Below are positions 8,845 to 19,045 of a DNA stretch of 64,000 nt, piece by piece. Position 1 is the first letter of the stretch. The number at the start of each line of letters is the position of its first letter. A model generated the notes under the pieces. That model was given only the letters and a program-made list of their open reading frames with translations, did no database searches and was not told the DNA's origin. A program made the position numbers and the translations under genes. The DNA is from a bacterium. Its GTDB lineage: Bacteria; Chloroflexota; Anaerolineae; Caldilineales; Caldilineaceae. The stretch is from contig WGMT01000033.1 of NCBI GenBank assembly GCA_016124945.1, forward strand, positions 62,001 through 126,000, given 5' to 3'.

Positions 8845-10224
8845 TTACGGACGATCCAGATCCAAGACAGCCTGTACCTTCTCGACGATGATCGGGGCTT
8901 GCTCGGCCCAGGTGGACTGACCTTCCCACACCAGGTCGATGTCGTTGAGGAAGGCGTTGTTGGCCTCGGTGAAGCGGGTGTTACGCGGCATCGGGAAGGG
9001 TTCGATACCGGCGCTGAGCAGTTGGTCGGTGATGCCGTACATCTTGTTCACTTCGTTGACGGCGGCATCGGTCCACGCCGACTTATGGCCGTTGGGCTGG
9101 AGTTTGCCTTCAAGCACCATGAGTATGCCGGCTTCGCCCGAAGAGTACATCTTGAGCAGTTCGTACGCCTGCTCAGGATTGGCCGTCTTCGAGTTGATCA
9201 TGTGCTGGTTGCCCGAATAGCAGGTGCCCTGACGTCCTTCGGGGCCAATGGGCAGCGGCACAGCGTCCATCTCGAAGGCGCCGTCAATGCGGTTGAGGAA
9301 GTTGGCCACGTTGCCGACGGTGCTGGCATGGGTCGCCATAAAGCCGGCCACGAAGATGTTGCCGGGCGCATTCTCGATGTAGTCGGGCTTGCGCGGGGCG
9401 ACGCGGTCGTTAAGGATGTTCACATACCAGTTGCCGATTTCCTCGTGCAGTGGGGTGTTGAAGATGAACTCAGTGCCGTCTTCGTTCATCACCCAGCTAT
9501 CGCGTGAACCTGGATCGCCGAATGAGCGAGCCGTGTTGCTGTAGTAGTGGAACGAATTCATGCCGTCCATGCCCATGCCGAAAATGCCATTTTCGGTATC
9601 GGCGGCGGCGCGGGCCAATTCTTCCCACTCCTGCATCGTCCAACCGATTTCGGGATGGGGCAGGCCCTTTTCGTCGAGCATGGTGATGTTGTAGCTGATG
9701 GCAATGTTGCCGCCGGGATGCACCACGCCGGGGACGCTGAAGTTCTTGCCGTCTAGCGAATTGCCCGCCATGATACTGGGATACATGTCCTCGAAATCGG
9801 GCAGCGGATCCGCCGCCATAAGATCGTCGATATCCAGGTAGATGCCCTTGAGGTAGTTGATGAAGAGCCAACGATGGTGACCATAGGTCAGATCCTGCAA
9901 CGTGTTCGAAATGAAGCCGGTCTGTGTCTTGGTTTCGATTTCGCCATAGATCGTCTCTTCGATGATCACTTCCACGCCGCTCTCGTCTTGGTAACGCTGC
10001 GCCATGATCGTCGGCATCACGCTTTGTCCGGCTTCCGGCGCCACCTGTATACGTAGGACGACGTCAGTGGCGGCGGGTGCGGCACCGGAACCGGCGGCAT
10101 CGGGTGCGGCGCTGGGCGCAGGGGCGGCAGGCGCACAGGCTGCCAGCAGTTGCGCACTGGTGACGCCCAAACCGGCGACACTCAGCCCCTTGATGAAGGA
10201 TCTACGAGTAATCTTGCGAGTCAT
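8845..10224 (-). CDS. ABC transporter family-1 solute-binding lipoprotein
   Basis: This 459-residue protein starts with a twin-arginine signal (TRRSFIKG) and a lipobox ending in LLAAC, so Cys30 should be acylated. An Ala/Pro/Ser linker follows, then the binding domain from about residue 50 (VVLRIQVAPEAGQSVMPTIM). Features such as IYGEIETKTQTGF and the C-terminal YELLKMYSSGEAGILM fit sugar-binding proteins of the MalE/UgpB class. AGGAG precedes the ATG at 10224 and selects it over an upstream in-frame start. It follows two permease genes on the same strand. No ATPase gene is present, so the transporter presumably borrows a shared MsiK-type ATPase encoded elsewhere. The ligand is unknown. Confidence 0.85.
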   Translation of the reverse strand: MTRKITRRSFIKGLSVAGLGVTSAQLLAACAPAAPAPSAAPDAAGSGAAPAATDVVLRIQVAPEAGQSVMPTIMAQRYQDESGVEVIIEETIYGEIETKTQTGFISNTLQDLTYGHHRWLFINYLKGIYLDIDDLMAADPLPDFEDMYPSIMAGNSLDGKNFSVPGVVHPGGNIAISYNITMLDEKGLPHPEIGWTMQEWEELARAAADTENGIFGMGMDGMNSFHYYSNTARSFGDPGSRDSWVMNEDGTEFIFNTPLHEEIGNWYVNILNDRVAPRKPDYIENAPGNIFVAGFMATHASTVGNVANFLNRIDGAFEMDAVPLPIGPEGRQGTCYSGNQHMINSKTANPEQAYELLKMYSSGEAGILMVLEGKLQPNGHKSAWTDAAVNEVNKMYGITDQLLSAGIEPFPMPRNTRFTEANNAFLNDIDLVWEGQSTWAEQAPIIVEKVQAVLDLDRP

Positions 10225-10310
10225 GGTTCTCTCCTGAAAGTTTGATAGAATGCAATGATGTAGGCACGGATGTTGAGTTGATGCGCAGGCAGCCTCCTCC
10301 TTTACAGTAG

Positions 10311-10386
10311 GTGACTGGGGATTGGTGATTGGTGACTGGGGCAGATCCTTTTCTGCCCCAGTCACCAATCACCAATCCCCAGTCAC
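10311..10386. repeat. Perfect 35-bp hairpin between permease and binding-protein genes
   Basis: The arms 10311-10345 and 10352-10386 are exact reverse complements with a 6-nt loop (TCCTTT). The arms are built from GATTGGT/GACTGGG heptamers and abut the TAG stop of the permease. With no T-run on the minus strand, it is better read as a differential-expression or mRNA-stability hairpin than as a simple terminator. Confidence 0.85.
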
Positions 10387-11279
10387 TATCCCTTAATCCC
10401 CGACATCACGATCCCCTGCACAAAGAAACGTTGACCCACGAAGAAGATCACGATCAGGGGAATCATTGAGAGAATACAAGCGGCCATGAGCAGGTGTTCC
10501 ATCGGTTCACCACCCACTTCAGGCGTCGTCTTGAAGAAGTTGAGGCCGACGGCCACGGTGAACTTTTCGGGGGAATTCAGATAGATCAACGGGCCGAGGA
10601 AGTCGCTCCACGTGGCAATCGTGGTGATGATGGCCAGCGTCGCCAGGATCGGTTTACACAGCGGCAGCAGGATCGACCAGAAGATGCGCAGATAACTTGC
10701 GCCGTCGATCAAAGCCGCTTCATCTAGATCACGGGGCAGCGACAGGAAGAATTGCCGCATGAGGAAGATGGCGAAACCGCCGCCACCGAACCAATATGGC
10801 ACCCACAGTGGCAGCAGCGTGTTGATCCACCCCAAGTTGTAAAAGAGCACAAACTGAGGGATCAGGGTCACCTGCGCCGGCAGCATCATGGTGGCCAGCG
10901 TGATCATGAAGAGCGCGTCACGTCCTCTGTACTGGAAGCGTGCCAGTGAATAGGCCACCAGCGCTGCCGTGATCACCGTGCCTATTGTAGACAACACCAC
11001 AACCACCGTCGAATTCCACGCCCAAATCACTACAGGGATACGCGGAATGATTAACACCTGGTAGTAGTTGACCCACTGCGGCGTCTCAGGCAAAATCGCC
11101 GGCGGGAAAGCCGACATTTCGACAGGCGTCTTCAGCGAACTCATCAACGTCCAAAAAATTGGGAAGCCGAACATCACACATAGCAAGATGACAAAGGCAT
11201 AGAGCCCTACACGCCAGAGTTGGCTGTTCAGTCGGGCGCGCTGGTTGTAGACCGTCGCCGACATTGTCTGTTGCGCCAT
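10386..11279 (-). CDS. Carbohydrate ABC transporter permease, MalG type
   Basis: This 297-residue inner-membrane protein has about six predicted helices, the first at AFVILLCVMFGFPIFWTLM. The permease EAA loop is clear near residues 195-215 (DEAALIDGASYLRIFWSILL), the site that docks on the ATPase. The C-terminus GQRFFVQGIVMSGIKG is the classic MalG-like ending. It begins 3 nt after the MalF-type gene and is certainly co-transcribed with it. It forms the transporter with that gene and the downstream binding protein. Confidence 0.92.
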   Translation of the reverse strand: MAQQTMSATVYNQRARLNSQLWRVGLYAFVILLCVMFGFPIFWTLMSSLKTPVEMSAFPPAILPETPQWVNYYQVLIIPRIPVVIWAWNSTVVVVLSTIGTVITAALVAYSLARFQYRGRDALFMITLATMMLPAQVTLIPQFVLFYNLGWINTLLPLWVPYWFGGGGFAIFLMRQFFLSLPRDLDEAALIDGASYLRIFWSILLPLCKPILATLAIITTIATWSDFLGPLIYLNSPEKFTVAVGLNFFKTTPEVGGEPMEHLLMAACILSMIPLIVIFFVGQRFFVQGIVMSGIKG

Positions 11280-11282
11280 GAT

Positions 11283-12257
11283 CTAGTCGCCCCCTTCGTA
11301 GTGAACCCAGCGCCGCGACGTCTGCACCTGGAAGTAAGTAAAGATCATCAAAATAATCGCCAACACCCAGGCCAGCGCGCTGCCGTAGCCCAGCCGGAAG
11401 TAGGCAAAGGCTTCGGTGTAGATATGTAGTGCAAAGAACCACGTCGCATAAGACGGCCCACCCTGGGTCGCCACCCATGCCGTAGTGAAGACTTTCAACG
11501 CGCCGATAACGCCCAGCACCAGGTTGAAGAAGATCGTCGGTGTCAACAGTGGAATCGTGATGTGGCGGAACTTCGTCCACGCGCTGGCCCCGTCGATGTC
11601 GCCCGCTTCGTAGAGTTCCTGTGGCACACCCTGCAAACCCGCCAGGAAGATCAACATGGTGTTGCCGCCTACGGCAGCCCACACGTTGATCAAGATCACC
11701 GAATAGAGCGCTGAATCTCGCGATGTCAACCAGTTGGGTGGGCTGTCGATGCCTAGATCACGCAGGAACATATTGATCGGCCCAAAGCGAGGCTGGAGCA
11801 GATAGGTCCACAACACCGCCAGCGCCACCGCCGGGATCAGATGGGGAATGAAAAAGACGGTGCGGTAGATATTGGTGCCTTTGAGCTTCTGGTTGAGCAT
11901 CGCTGCCAACAGCAGCGCCCCTCCCACGCTGGCCGGCACGAAAAAGACGGCAAAGGTGAAGGTTCTCCCCAGCGACGGCCAAAAGAGACTATCGGTGGTA
12001 AAGGCGCGCACATAATTCGCCAGCCCCAACCAGCGCGTCGTGCCGATGATCTCGTAGTTGGTGAAACTAAAGTAAGCCGAGGCAACAATCGGCCCACCCC
12101 AAAAAATGAGCAGACCTATGATCCATGGCAGGGCAAAAAAATACCCCCACATCGCTTGTCGCGCCTGATAGTTTGTTTTTACCCCCACAACGCGGGCCAA
12201 AATCGACGGCCTGTCTTTCGAAGAAACCGGCAATCTCTGTTCACTAACAACGGCCAT
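11283..12257 (-). CDS. Sugar ABC transporter permease, MalF/UgpA type
   Basis: This 324-residue permease has six or seven membrane helices, starting with GYFFALPWIIGLLIFWGGPI. The EAA loop reads YEAGDIDGASAWTKFRHITI. The family motif near FFIPHLIPAVALAVLW is present. ATG 12257 is preferred because GGGAGG lies 7-8 nt upstream; a GTG two codons earlier is also in frame. It heads the permease pair (gap of 3 nt to the next gene). Intergenic 12258-12422 separates it from the amidohydrolase gene and holds heptamer repeats. Confidence 0.92.
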   Translation of the reverse strand: MAVVSEQRLPVSSKDRPSILARVVGVKTNYQARQAMWGYFFALPWIIGLLIFWGGPIVASAYFSFTNYEIIGTTRWLGLANYVRAFTTDSLFWPSLGRTFTFAVFFVPASVGGALLLAAMLNQKLKGTNIYRTVFFIPHLIPAVALAVLWTYLLQPRFGPINMFLRDLGIDSPPNWLTSRDSALYSVILINVWAAVGGNTMLIFLAGLQGVPQELYEAGDIDGASAWTKFRHITIPLLTPTIFFNLVLGVIGALKVFTTAWVATQGGPSYATWFFALHIYTEAFAYFRLGYGSALAWVLAIILMIFTYFQVQTSRRWVHYEGGD

Positions 12258-12390
12258 AAACACCTCCCTCTATCTATTTACGATTTTTGATTGACGATTT
12301 TCGATTGTCTGGTAGAGCATCTGAGTGGGAATTGAGAGCCTATTACTTAACGCAACAGTTCGCCAATACCTATGCGTCGCTCTCAACGAG

Positions 12391-12430
12391 ACAATCATCA
12401 ATCATCAATCATCAATCATCAATCAATGAT
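12391..12430. repeat. Heptamer tandem repeat (ATCATCA)
   Basis: Five tandem copies of the 7-mer AATCATC run from about 12392 to 12426, up to the stop codon of the amidohydrolase. Read on the other strand the unit is GATTGAT, matching the period and core of the GATTGGT repeats elsewhere in the window. Confidence 0.75.
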
Positions 12431-13634
12431 TGATTTGCCAATACGCTGCCGGCGCCTCTTTCCATTCCGGCATACTCAATCCGCTCGGATCGTAGACAAT
12501 CTCGCCGGCGCGCAGCGTCATCACACATTCCAGTTTCTGGTTTCCTTTCAGTTTCGCTTTGCCGCAATCGATGAAACTGAATTCTCCCTCCTTCAATTCG
12601 AGGACAGCCACATCTGCCTCTGAACCCACCGTTAGGTGACCCAACTCAGGGTGCCCGATCTCCTGCGCCGGGTTGATTGTAGACATGCGGATCACCTCTT
12701 CCAACGGCACGCCCATATTGAGGACTTTGTTCATCGTGGTCAACATGTCCACCACCACACCGTGGACGTTGCGCACGTGTAAGTCGGTGCTAATCGACGC
12801 GGGGACAAAGCCGCCTTCAATCGCAGGTTGCGCCAGGCGGAACCAGAAGCTACCCGCGCCATGCCCCAAATCGAAGACAATGCCGCGCTTCTGCGCCTCA
12901 AACATGTATTTTGCCGGTTTCCCTGACTCATCAAGCACCGGGAACTGCTGCGCGAAGACATGGGTGTGAATGTCCCCTGGCTGCATCTTCTCTAGAATTA
13001 ACTCCGGATAGGTGCGTTCGGGCCGCGGCCAGAAGTCGACCATCAACGGCTTGCCGCACAGCTTACTGGCCTCAAGCGCCCGATCCACTGCCGCCCACGG
13101 CGTGTGCAGATCATCGAAAGGCTCGCGAGTCCAGTAATGGGCTGTCTTAATACCGACGCAGATGTCGGGGTAAGCCTGTACGATGGATGCGGCCAGTTCG
13201 GGATCCATGTTGCGCGGATCCTGCTCGAAATCGCCGATCATGCCTTGATCTACAATGTTGATGAAGGCGAAGATGCGTGTTTTCGAGAGGTCGATCACCG
13301 TGCGTTTGAAGTGGAGAAAATGACGTGCGCCCGCTGTGCCCGTGTCCACCATTGTGGTGACGCCGGAGCGGAAGGAGTGGGAGTCGGCCATCACGCTCAG
13401 CCCTTCGGGTTCGCGTGTATGGTGAACATGTACGTGAATGTCGATGATGCCGGGGGTGACGAGATAGCCGTTCACGTCTACCACCTGCACAGCCGAAGAT
13501 GGATCGATGTCTTCGGCGACGGCGGCGATCTTGCCATCCTTGATGGCGATGTCACGACGTCCGTTCACGCCGCTTTTTGGACAAACGGTATGACCATTTT
13601 TGAGTAATAGATCATACTGGGTTCCCTGGGTCAT
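12423..13634 (-). CDS. Amidohydrolase / deacetylase family metallohydrolase
   Basis: This 403-residue amidohydrolase-superfamily enzyme is closest in style to the EF_0837/AHA_3915 'amidohydrolase/deacetylase' group. Visible metal or catalytic elements are HVHVHH (residues 67-72), a candidate carbamylated lysine in VGIKTAHYW, histidines in GDIHTHVF and DLGHGAG, and the catalytic Asp in ISTDLH. The C-terminal beta domain ends in MTLRAGEIVYDPSG. Relatives are often encoded next to SelA-like enzymes, as here, and are thought to remove acyl or carbamoyl groups from amino-acid-like or amino-sugar substrates. It is upstream of the ABC permeases on the same strand, likely in the same regulon. The substrate is not identifiable. 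Confidence 0.85.
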   Translation of the reverse strand: MTQGTQYDLLLKNGHTVCPKSGVNGRRDIAIKDGKIAAVAEDIDPSSAVQVVDVNGYLVTPGIIDIHVHVHHTREPEGLSVMADSHSFRSGVTTMVDTGTAGARHFLHFKRTVIDLSKTRIFAFINIVDQGMIGDFEQDPRNMDPELAASIVQAYPDICVGIKTAHYWTREPFDDLHTPWAAVDRALEASKLCGKPLMVDFWPRPERTYPELILEKMQPGDIHTHVFAQQFPVLDESGKPAKYMFEAQKRGIVFDLGHGAGSFWFRLAQPAIEGGFVPASISTDLHVRNVHGVVVDMLTTMNKVLNMGVPLEEVIRMSTINPAQEIGHPELGHLTVGSEADVAVLELKEGEFSFIDCGKAKLKGNQKLECVMTLRAGEIVYDPSGLSMPEWKEAPAAYWQINH

Positions 13635-13755
13635 GGTTGCACCGGTTTTATCTATGGGGGCCCTGCACGGGCACTGATAACTGTCAACAGGAAACAGACG
13701 ACGACAATCTGTCTTTGCGGCGACAGATTATATTTGATTGGGGAATGCTCAACCA

Positions 13756-14283
13756 CTAAGAGGGTGCTTGTAGTGACTTCTGATAGAGTGCAGTGGCATA
13801 GAACTCATACGACGCCGCCCTGTCCGGCACATCCACCACGTGGACGGTAAAGCGGGCGGGTACACCATTTTCGGGGCAATTCTCTTTGAAGAAGCCGGCG
13901 TATGCTTTTCGATAAGCCTGACGCAGCCGTTCCTGCTCCTTCACATAGCCTTCAGGATCTACCAGCGGATGGGGGGACTTGGGCTGGCAACCAAAGGCGT
14001 GGACTTCGATGAAATCCACGTGGGCAATGCTATCACAGATGCCTGCATCGCGCAACCATTTTTCCCAACAGCGGAAGACCAGCGGAATTTCAATCTCCGG
14101 CTCCATAAAGGTCACAGTATCGAGGCCCAGCACACCGGTAGCCGAATACCCCCCCGTCAACCCCGAAAAGTAGATCTTCAAATCGCCGTCGGGCTGTTCT
14201 TCTGTCACCAACGCCGACAGCACGGGATCTTCACCTTGGTAATAGTAGGTGATCTTGCCCCGTTTCTTCACCTGAAACGCCAT
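13756..14283 (-). CDS. Unknown 175-residue cytosolic protein
   Basis: No family was recognised. The protein is soluble, with no signal peptide or membrane segment. It opens with a short beta-hairpin (KKRGKITYYYQGEDPVLSAL) and contains a hydrophobic core LTGGYSATGVLGLDTVTF, Cys at CWEKWL and GICDS, and a His/Cys cluster in DFIEVHAFGCQPKSPH. The second half is helical and basic (QERLRQAYRKAYAGFF). It is the first gene of the minus-strand catabolic stretch, 121 bp before the amidohydrolase, which hints at an accessory role. The start ATG at 14283 has GAGGAG about 8 nt upstream, supporting it as a real gene. Confidence 0.65.
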   Translation of the reverse strand: MAFQVKKRGKITYYYQGEDPVLSALVTEEQPDGDLKIYFSGLTGGYSATGVLGLDTVTFMEPEIEIPLVFRCWEKWLRDAGICDSIAHVDFIEVHAFGCQPKSPHPLVDPEGYVKEQERLRQAYRKAYAGFFKENCPENGVPARFTVHVVDVPDRAASYEFYATALYQKSLQAPS

Positions 14284-14375
14284 GACACACTCCTCGCGTG
14301 TGGTGGTTCAAGATACGCATGTAACTTGGCAGCAATCGATAGGACTGCTACCATTCTACATGAAACTTACGAATG

Positions 14376-14545
14376 AGCAACTTAGGATTGGGGATTGGGG
14401 ATCGGGGACTGGGATCGTGTCGAGTCGATGGTTCGGTATGGGCGGCATCAAAAATCGCCCAATCGCTAACTCGATCCGCCCAACATCCCTACCACCCGCC
14501 TAGATCCTCAACCCAATCTCTAATCTCCAATCCCTCCTCCCACCG
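14376..14545. repeat. Degenerate heptamer region upstream of the M81 gene
   Basis: GGATTGGGGATTGGGGATCGGGGACTGGG-type units (14385-14411) are partly mirrored by CCCAATCTCTAATCTCCAATCCC (14512-14534). No gene is seen between 14284 and 14563; the ribosome-binding site of the next gene, AAAGGATC, is at its right end. Confidence 0.55.
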
Positions 14546-14563
14546 CGAAAGGATCACACCACC

Positions 14564-16590
<2,027 letters not shown>

Positions 16591-16602
16591 TCAGTGACAA
16601 AA

Positions 16603-16631
16603 TGGGCCGAGCAAGTCACTTGCTCGGCCCA
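16603..16631. terminator. Bidirectional intrinsic terminator
   Basis: TGGGCCGAGCAAGT and its exact complement ACTTGCTCGGCCCA flank a single base, giving a GC-rich stem between two convergent genes. CTCTTTATT follows on the plus strand. It should stop both the brnTA and the enolase-like transcripts. Confidence 0.8.
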
Positions 16632-16635
16632 CTCT

Positions 16636-17877
16636 TTATTCTTCATTCATCAATTCTTCAATCTCCAACAGCCGGTTATACTTCGCCAACCGCTCCGACT
16701 GCGTAATTGACCCCACTTTGATGTAATCTCCGGCCCAGCCCGTGGACAGATCGCCCAGCCAATTGTCTTCAGTTTCGCCGCTGCGGGCGCTGATGACAAC
16801 CTCCCAGCCCGCGGACCGGGCCAGCCGGTGCGCTTCGGCAGCTTCGCTGAGCGTGCCGATCTGGTTCACCTTGAGCAGCAACGCGTTGGCCGCTTTATTC
16901 TCCATGGCATAGCGGATGCGCGCCGGATTGGTGCAGAGCAGATCGTCGCCGAGAACACGCGTCCCCTCGATGCGGCTGCACAAGGACGACCAATGCAGCC
17001 AGTCCTCTTCGGCGAGGCCGTCTTCGATGCTCACCAATGGGTAGCGGCGGCTCCAGTCGAGCAGCAGATCCACCATTTCCTCGCCCGAAAGCACCTGCCC
17101 GTGGAGATGATAACGCCCGTCCTTGAAGAAGTGACTCGACGCCACATCCAGCGCCAGTTTGGCGTCCTCGCCAGGGCGGTATCCTGCCCGTTCAATCGCC
17201 TGCACCGCATCGGCCAAGAGGACTTCGTCATTGGGCGCGGGTGGGGCCAGCCCGCCTTCGTCGGCGGTGAGGGCGCGCATGCCGTATTTGTCTTTGATCA
17301 GCGCCGCTGCGGACTGGTAGATGGCGTACATCATCGCCAACCCGTCAGCGATGGAATCGGTCTGCGGCGCGATGAGCACGTCTTGGATGGCGACCTGGGC
17401 TTCGGCGTGTTTGCCGCCGCTGAAGAGGTTGATGGTAAGGCCGGGCAGCTTTGGCTCGATCCCCAGCAGATCGGCAAAGTGACGGTAGAGCGGCAAGCCA
17501 CGCTGCTTCGCCTGCGCCCGCGCAAAGACCAACGACACGGCTAGGATCGTATTTGCGCCCAGCCGCGACTTGTTGTCCGTCCCATCCAATTCGCATAGCC
17601 GATAATCGAGGGTGGACTGATCGGGCAACTCCGCGCCGATGAGCGCCGGCGCGAGGAGGTGGTTGACGTTGCCCACAGCCGTGCGGCAGCCGAGACCGCC
17701 GTAGCGTTTGAGGTCGCCGTCGCGCAGTTCCAGCGCTTCGGCGGAGCCGGTGGATCGGCCAGACGGCACCGATGCGGTGGCCGTTGTGCCGTCGTTGAGA
17801 ACGCAGGTGGCTTGCACGGTAGGGCGGCCGCGGCTGTCGAGGATCTCCAGGGCGCGCAGAGACTGAATCACAGACAT
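16636..17877 (-). CDS. Enolase-like protein with altered active site
   Basis: The 413-residue protein aligns end to end with enolase (ILDSRGRPTVQ, ELDGTDNKSRLGAN, LTADEGG, VSIEDGLAEEDW, LLKVNQIGT). Metal ligands (Asp244, Glu285, Asp312) and the catalytic pair Glu207/Lys336 are kept, as are Ser42 of the mobile loop, His157 and Lys387. Two conserved positions differ: the Glu of the QEF motif (yeast Glu168) is Asp166, and the His of SHRSGETED (yeast His373) is Ala364. These changes make ordinary glycolytic enolase activity doubtful, though the ancestral half-reaction chemistry could persist. It starts 3 nt after the kinase gene, so the two are coupled. A specialised phosphoester dehydratase, comparable to the enolase homologue of phosphonate pathways, is one possibility. 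Confidence 0.8.
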   Translation of the reverse strand: MSVIQSLRALEILDSRGRPTVQATCVLNDGTTATASVPSGRSTGSAEALELRDGDLKRYGGLGCRTAVGNVNHLLAPALIGAELPDQSTLDYRLCELDGTDNKSRLGANTILAVSLVFARAQAKQRGLPLYRHFADLLGIEPKLPGLTINLFSGGKHAEAQVAIQDVLIAPQTDSIADGLAMMYAIYQSAAALIKDKYGMRALTADEGGLAPPAPNDEVLLADAVQAIERAGYRPGEDAKLALDVASSHFFKDGRYHLHGQVLSGEEMVDLLLDWSRRYPLVSIEDGLAEEDWLHWSSLCSRIEGTRVLGDDLLCTNPARIRYAMENKAANALLLKVNQIGTLSEAAEAHRLARSAGWEVVISARSGETEDNWLGDLSTGWAGDYIKVGSITQSERLAKYNRLLEIEELMNEE

Positions 17878-17880
17878 GGG

Positions 17881-18951
17881 TTAAAGTCCTTGGTGGAAGG
17901 CGTGGATCAGGTCGGGCAGGGTGGTGGGTGGGTCGGTCATCAGCGCCAACACGAGACGACGCTGGCGCTCTTTTTCATCCGGTGTCAGATATTCCAGTGG
18001 AGAACGTCCATCGACACGGGCAAGCAGACAGGCTAAGGTGTGACGCACAGCGCGCGGCTCGAAACCATCCAAACTGGCGAGATGATCTACGCTGTCTACA
18101 TAGACCTGCCAGTAGTGCCGCGCGGCATCAATGAACGCCTGCCGCTGCGCTGCGACGTGATGCGCTTTGCTCAGCAGGTGGGTGAACGAAAATCCCAGGT
18201 CAAAACAGGGATCGCCCCAGTGGATCACCTCGTGGTCGAGCAACACCAGCCGCCCGGCGTGGACAAGCACATTCTTGGGGCTGTAGTCGCCGTGCACAAG
18301 CGCAAGCGACTGGGCGCGGGTTTCGTCCACGAGCTTCGTGTAGAAATCTTGGGCGGCGTCGTGTCGGCTTGCGGTGTAGAGGTAGTAGGGCTCCAGGCGT
18401 AGCGTCTCGAAGAATGTTCGGTCGTTGAAGTGCGGGGCGAGTTCGTCCTGTTTTTGGGAGGAATGACCATGCATCGCTCCCAGCATCTGCGCGAATTGTG
18501 CCACGTGATCGTGGACAAGATCCCCGGCCAACAGCATCGTCTTCCAATTGGTATGTGGCTGGGGGACAGCCTGCATGGCGAGCAGGTGCTGTTCGTGGTC
18601 CTCGAAGATGAGGCCCGGCACCGATCCTGGCGGCAGTAGATCGGCCAGGGCGCGCATCCCCGCCGCCTCGCGGTGAATGCGTTCGGGGCTGCTGAACCAA
18701 TCCACGGCGACGCGTAGTTTCTCCAATGCCTGTTTGATCACCCATGCCTCACCGTTGGTCCTTTCCACGAGCACAGTGCGATTGGAAACGCCGCCGGCAA
18801 GCGGGGTGATGATCACCTCGTCACCGGCGGCGATGTGATTGTGTTGGCGCAGGTAGGCCAGGAGCTGATCTGCTTGTTCGATGTTGAGTGTGGTCACGTG
18901 AGTTGTAGCTGTTGAATCGGTGCTAAATGAAGAGATGCTTGCATTGTACAC
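17881..18951 (-). CDS. APH-fold small-molecule kinase
   Basis: This 356-residue aminoglycoside-phosphotransferase-fold protein has a nucleotide-binding loop GGVSNRTVLVE near residues 54-64, the ATP lysine in AWVIKQAL, the catalytic loop LVHGDYSPKNVLV (Asp about residue 222) and a DFG-equivalent LLDHEVIHWGDPCFDLG. Such enzymes phosphorylate sugars, choline, homoserine, methylthioribose or antibiotics; the acceptor is not predictable. Its tight link to the enolase-like gene (3-nt gap) suggests that the kinase makes a phosphorylated compound that the enolase-like protein then acts on. The start is uncertain: the frame opens with GTG at 18951, and GTG 18897 is an alternative that keeps all conserved motifs. 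Confidence 0.82.
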   Translation of the reverse strand: MYNASISSFSTDSTATTHVTTLNIEQADQLLAYLRQHNHIAAGDEVIITPLAGGVSNRTVLVERTNGEAWVIKQALEKLRVAVDWFSSPERIHREAAGMRALADLLPPGSVPGLIFEDHEQHLLAMQAVPQPHTNWKTMLLAGDLVHDHVAQFAQMLGAMHGHSSQKQDELAPHFNDRTFFETLRLEPYYLYTASRHDAAQDFYTKLVDETRAQSLALVHGDYSPKNVLVHAGRLVLLDHEVIHWGDPCFDLGFSFTHLLSKAHHVAAQRQAFIDAARHYWQVYVDSVDHLASLDGFEPRAVRHTLACLLARVDGRSPLEYLTPDEKERQRRLVLALMTDPPTTLPDLIHAFHQGL

Positions 18952-19045
18952 AACCCGGCACCCTTGTCCAGTTTCAGTGCCAGAATCGTCTAGAGCATAA
19001 AAGGGCCTACCTGGCTACGTAAGAGATATAGAAAATGCCTATATC

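Noticed and set aside
16636..17877. Housekeeping enolase annotation without comment
   Set aside because: Two conserved active-site positions are changed, so a plain eno call would mislead.
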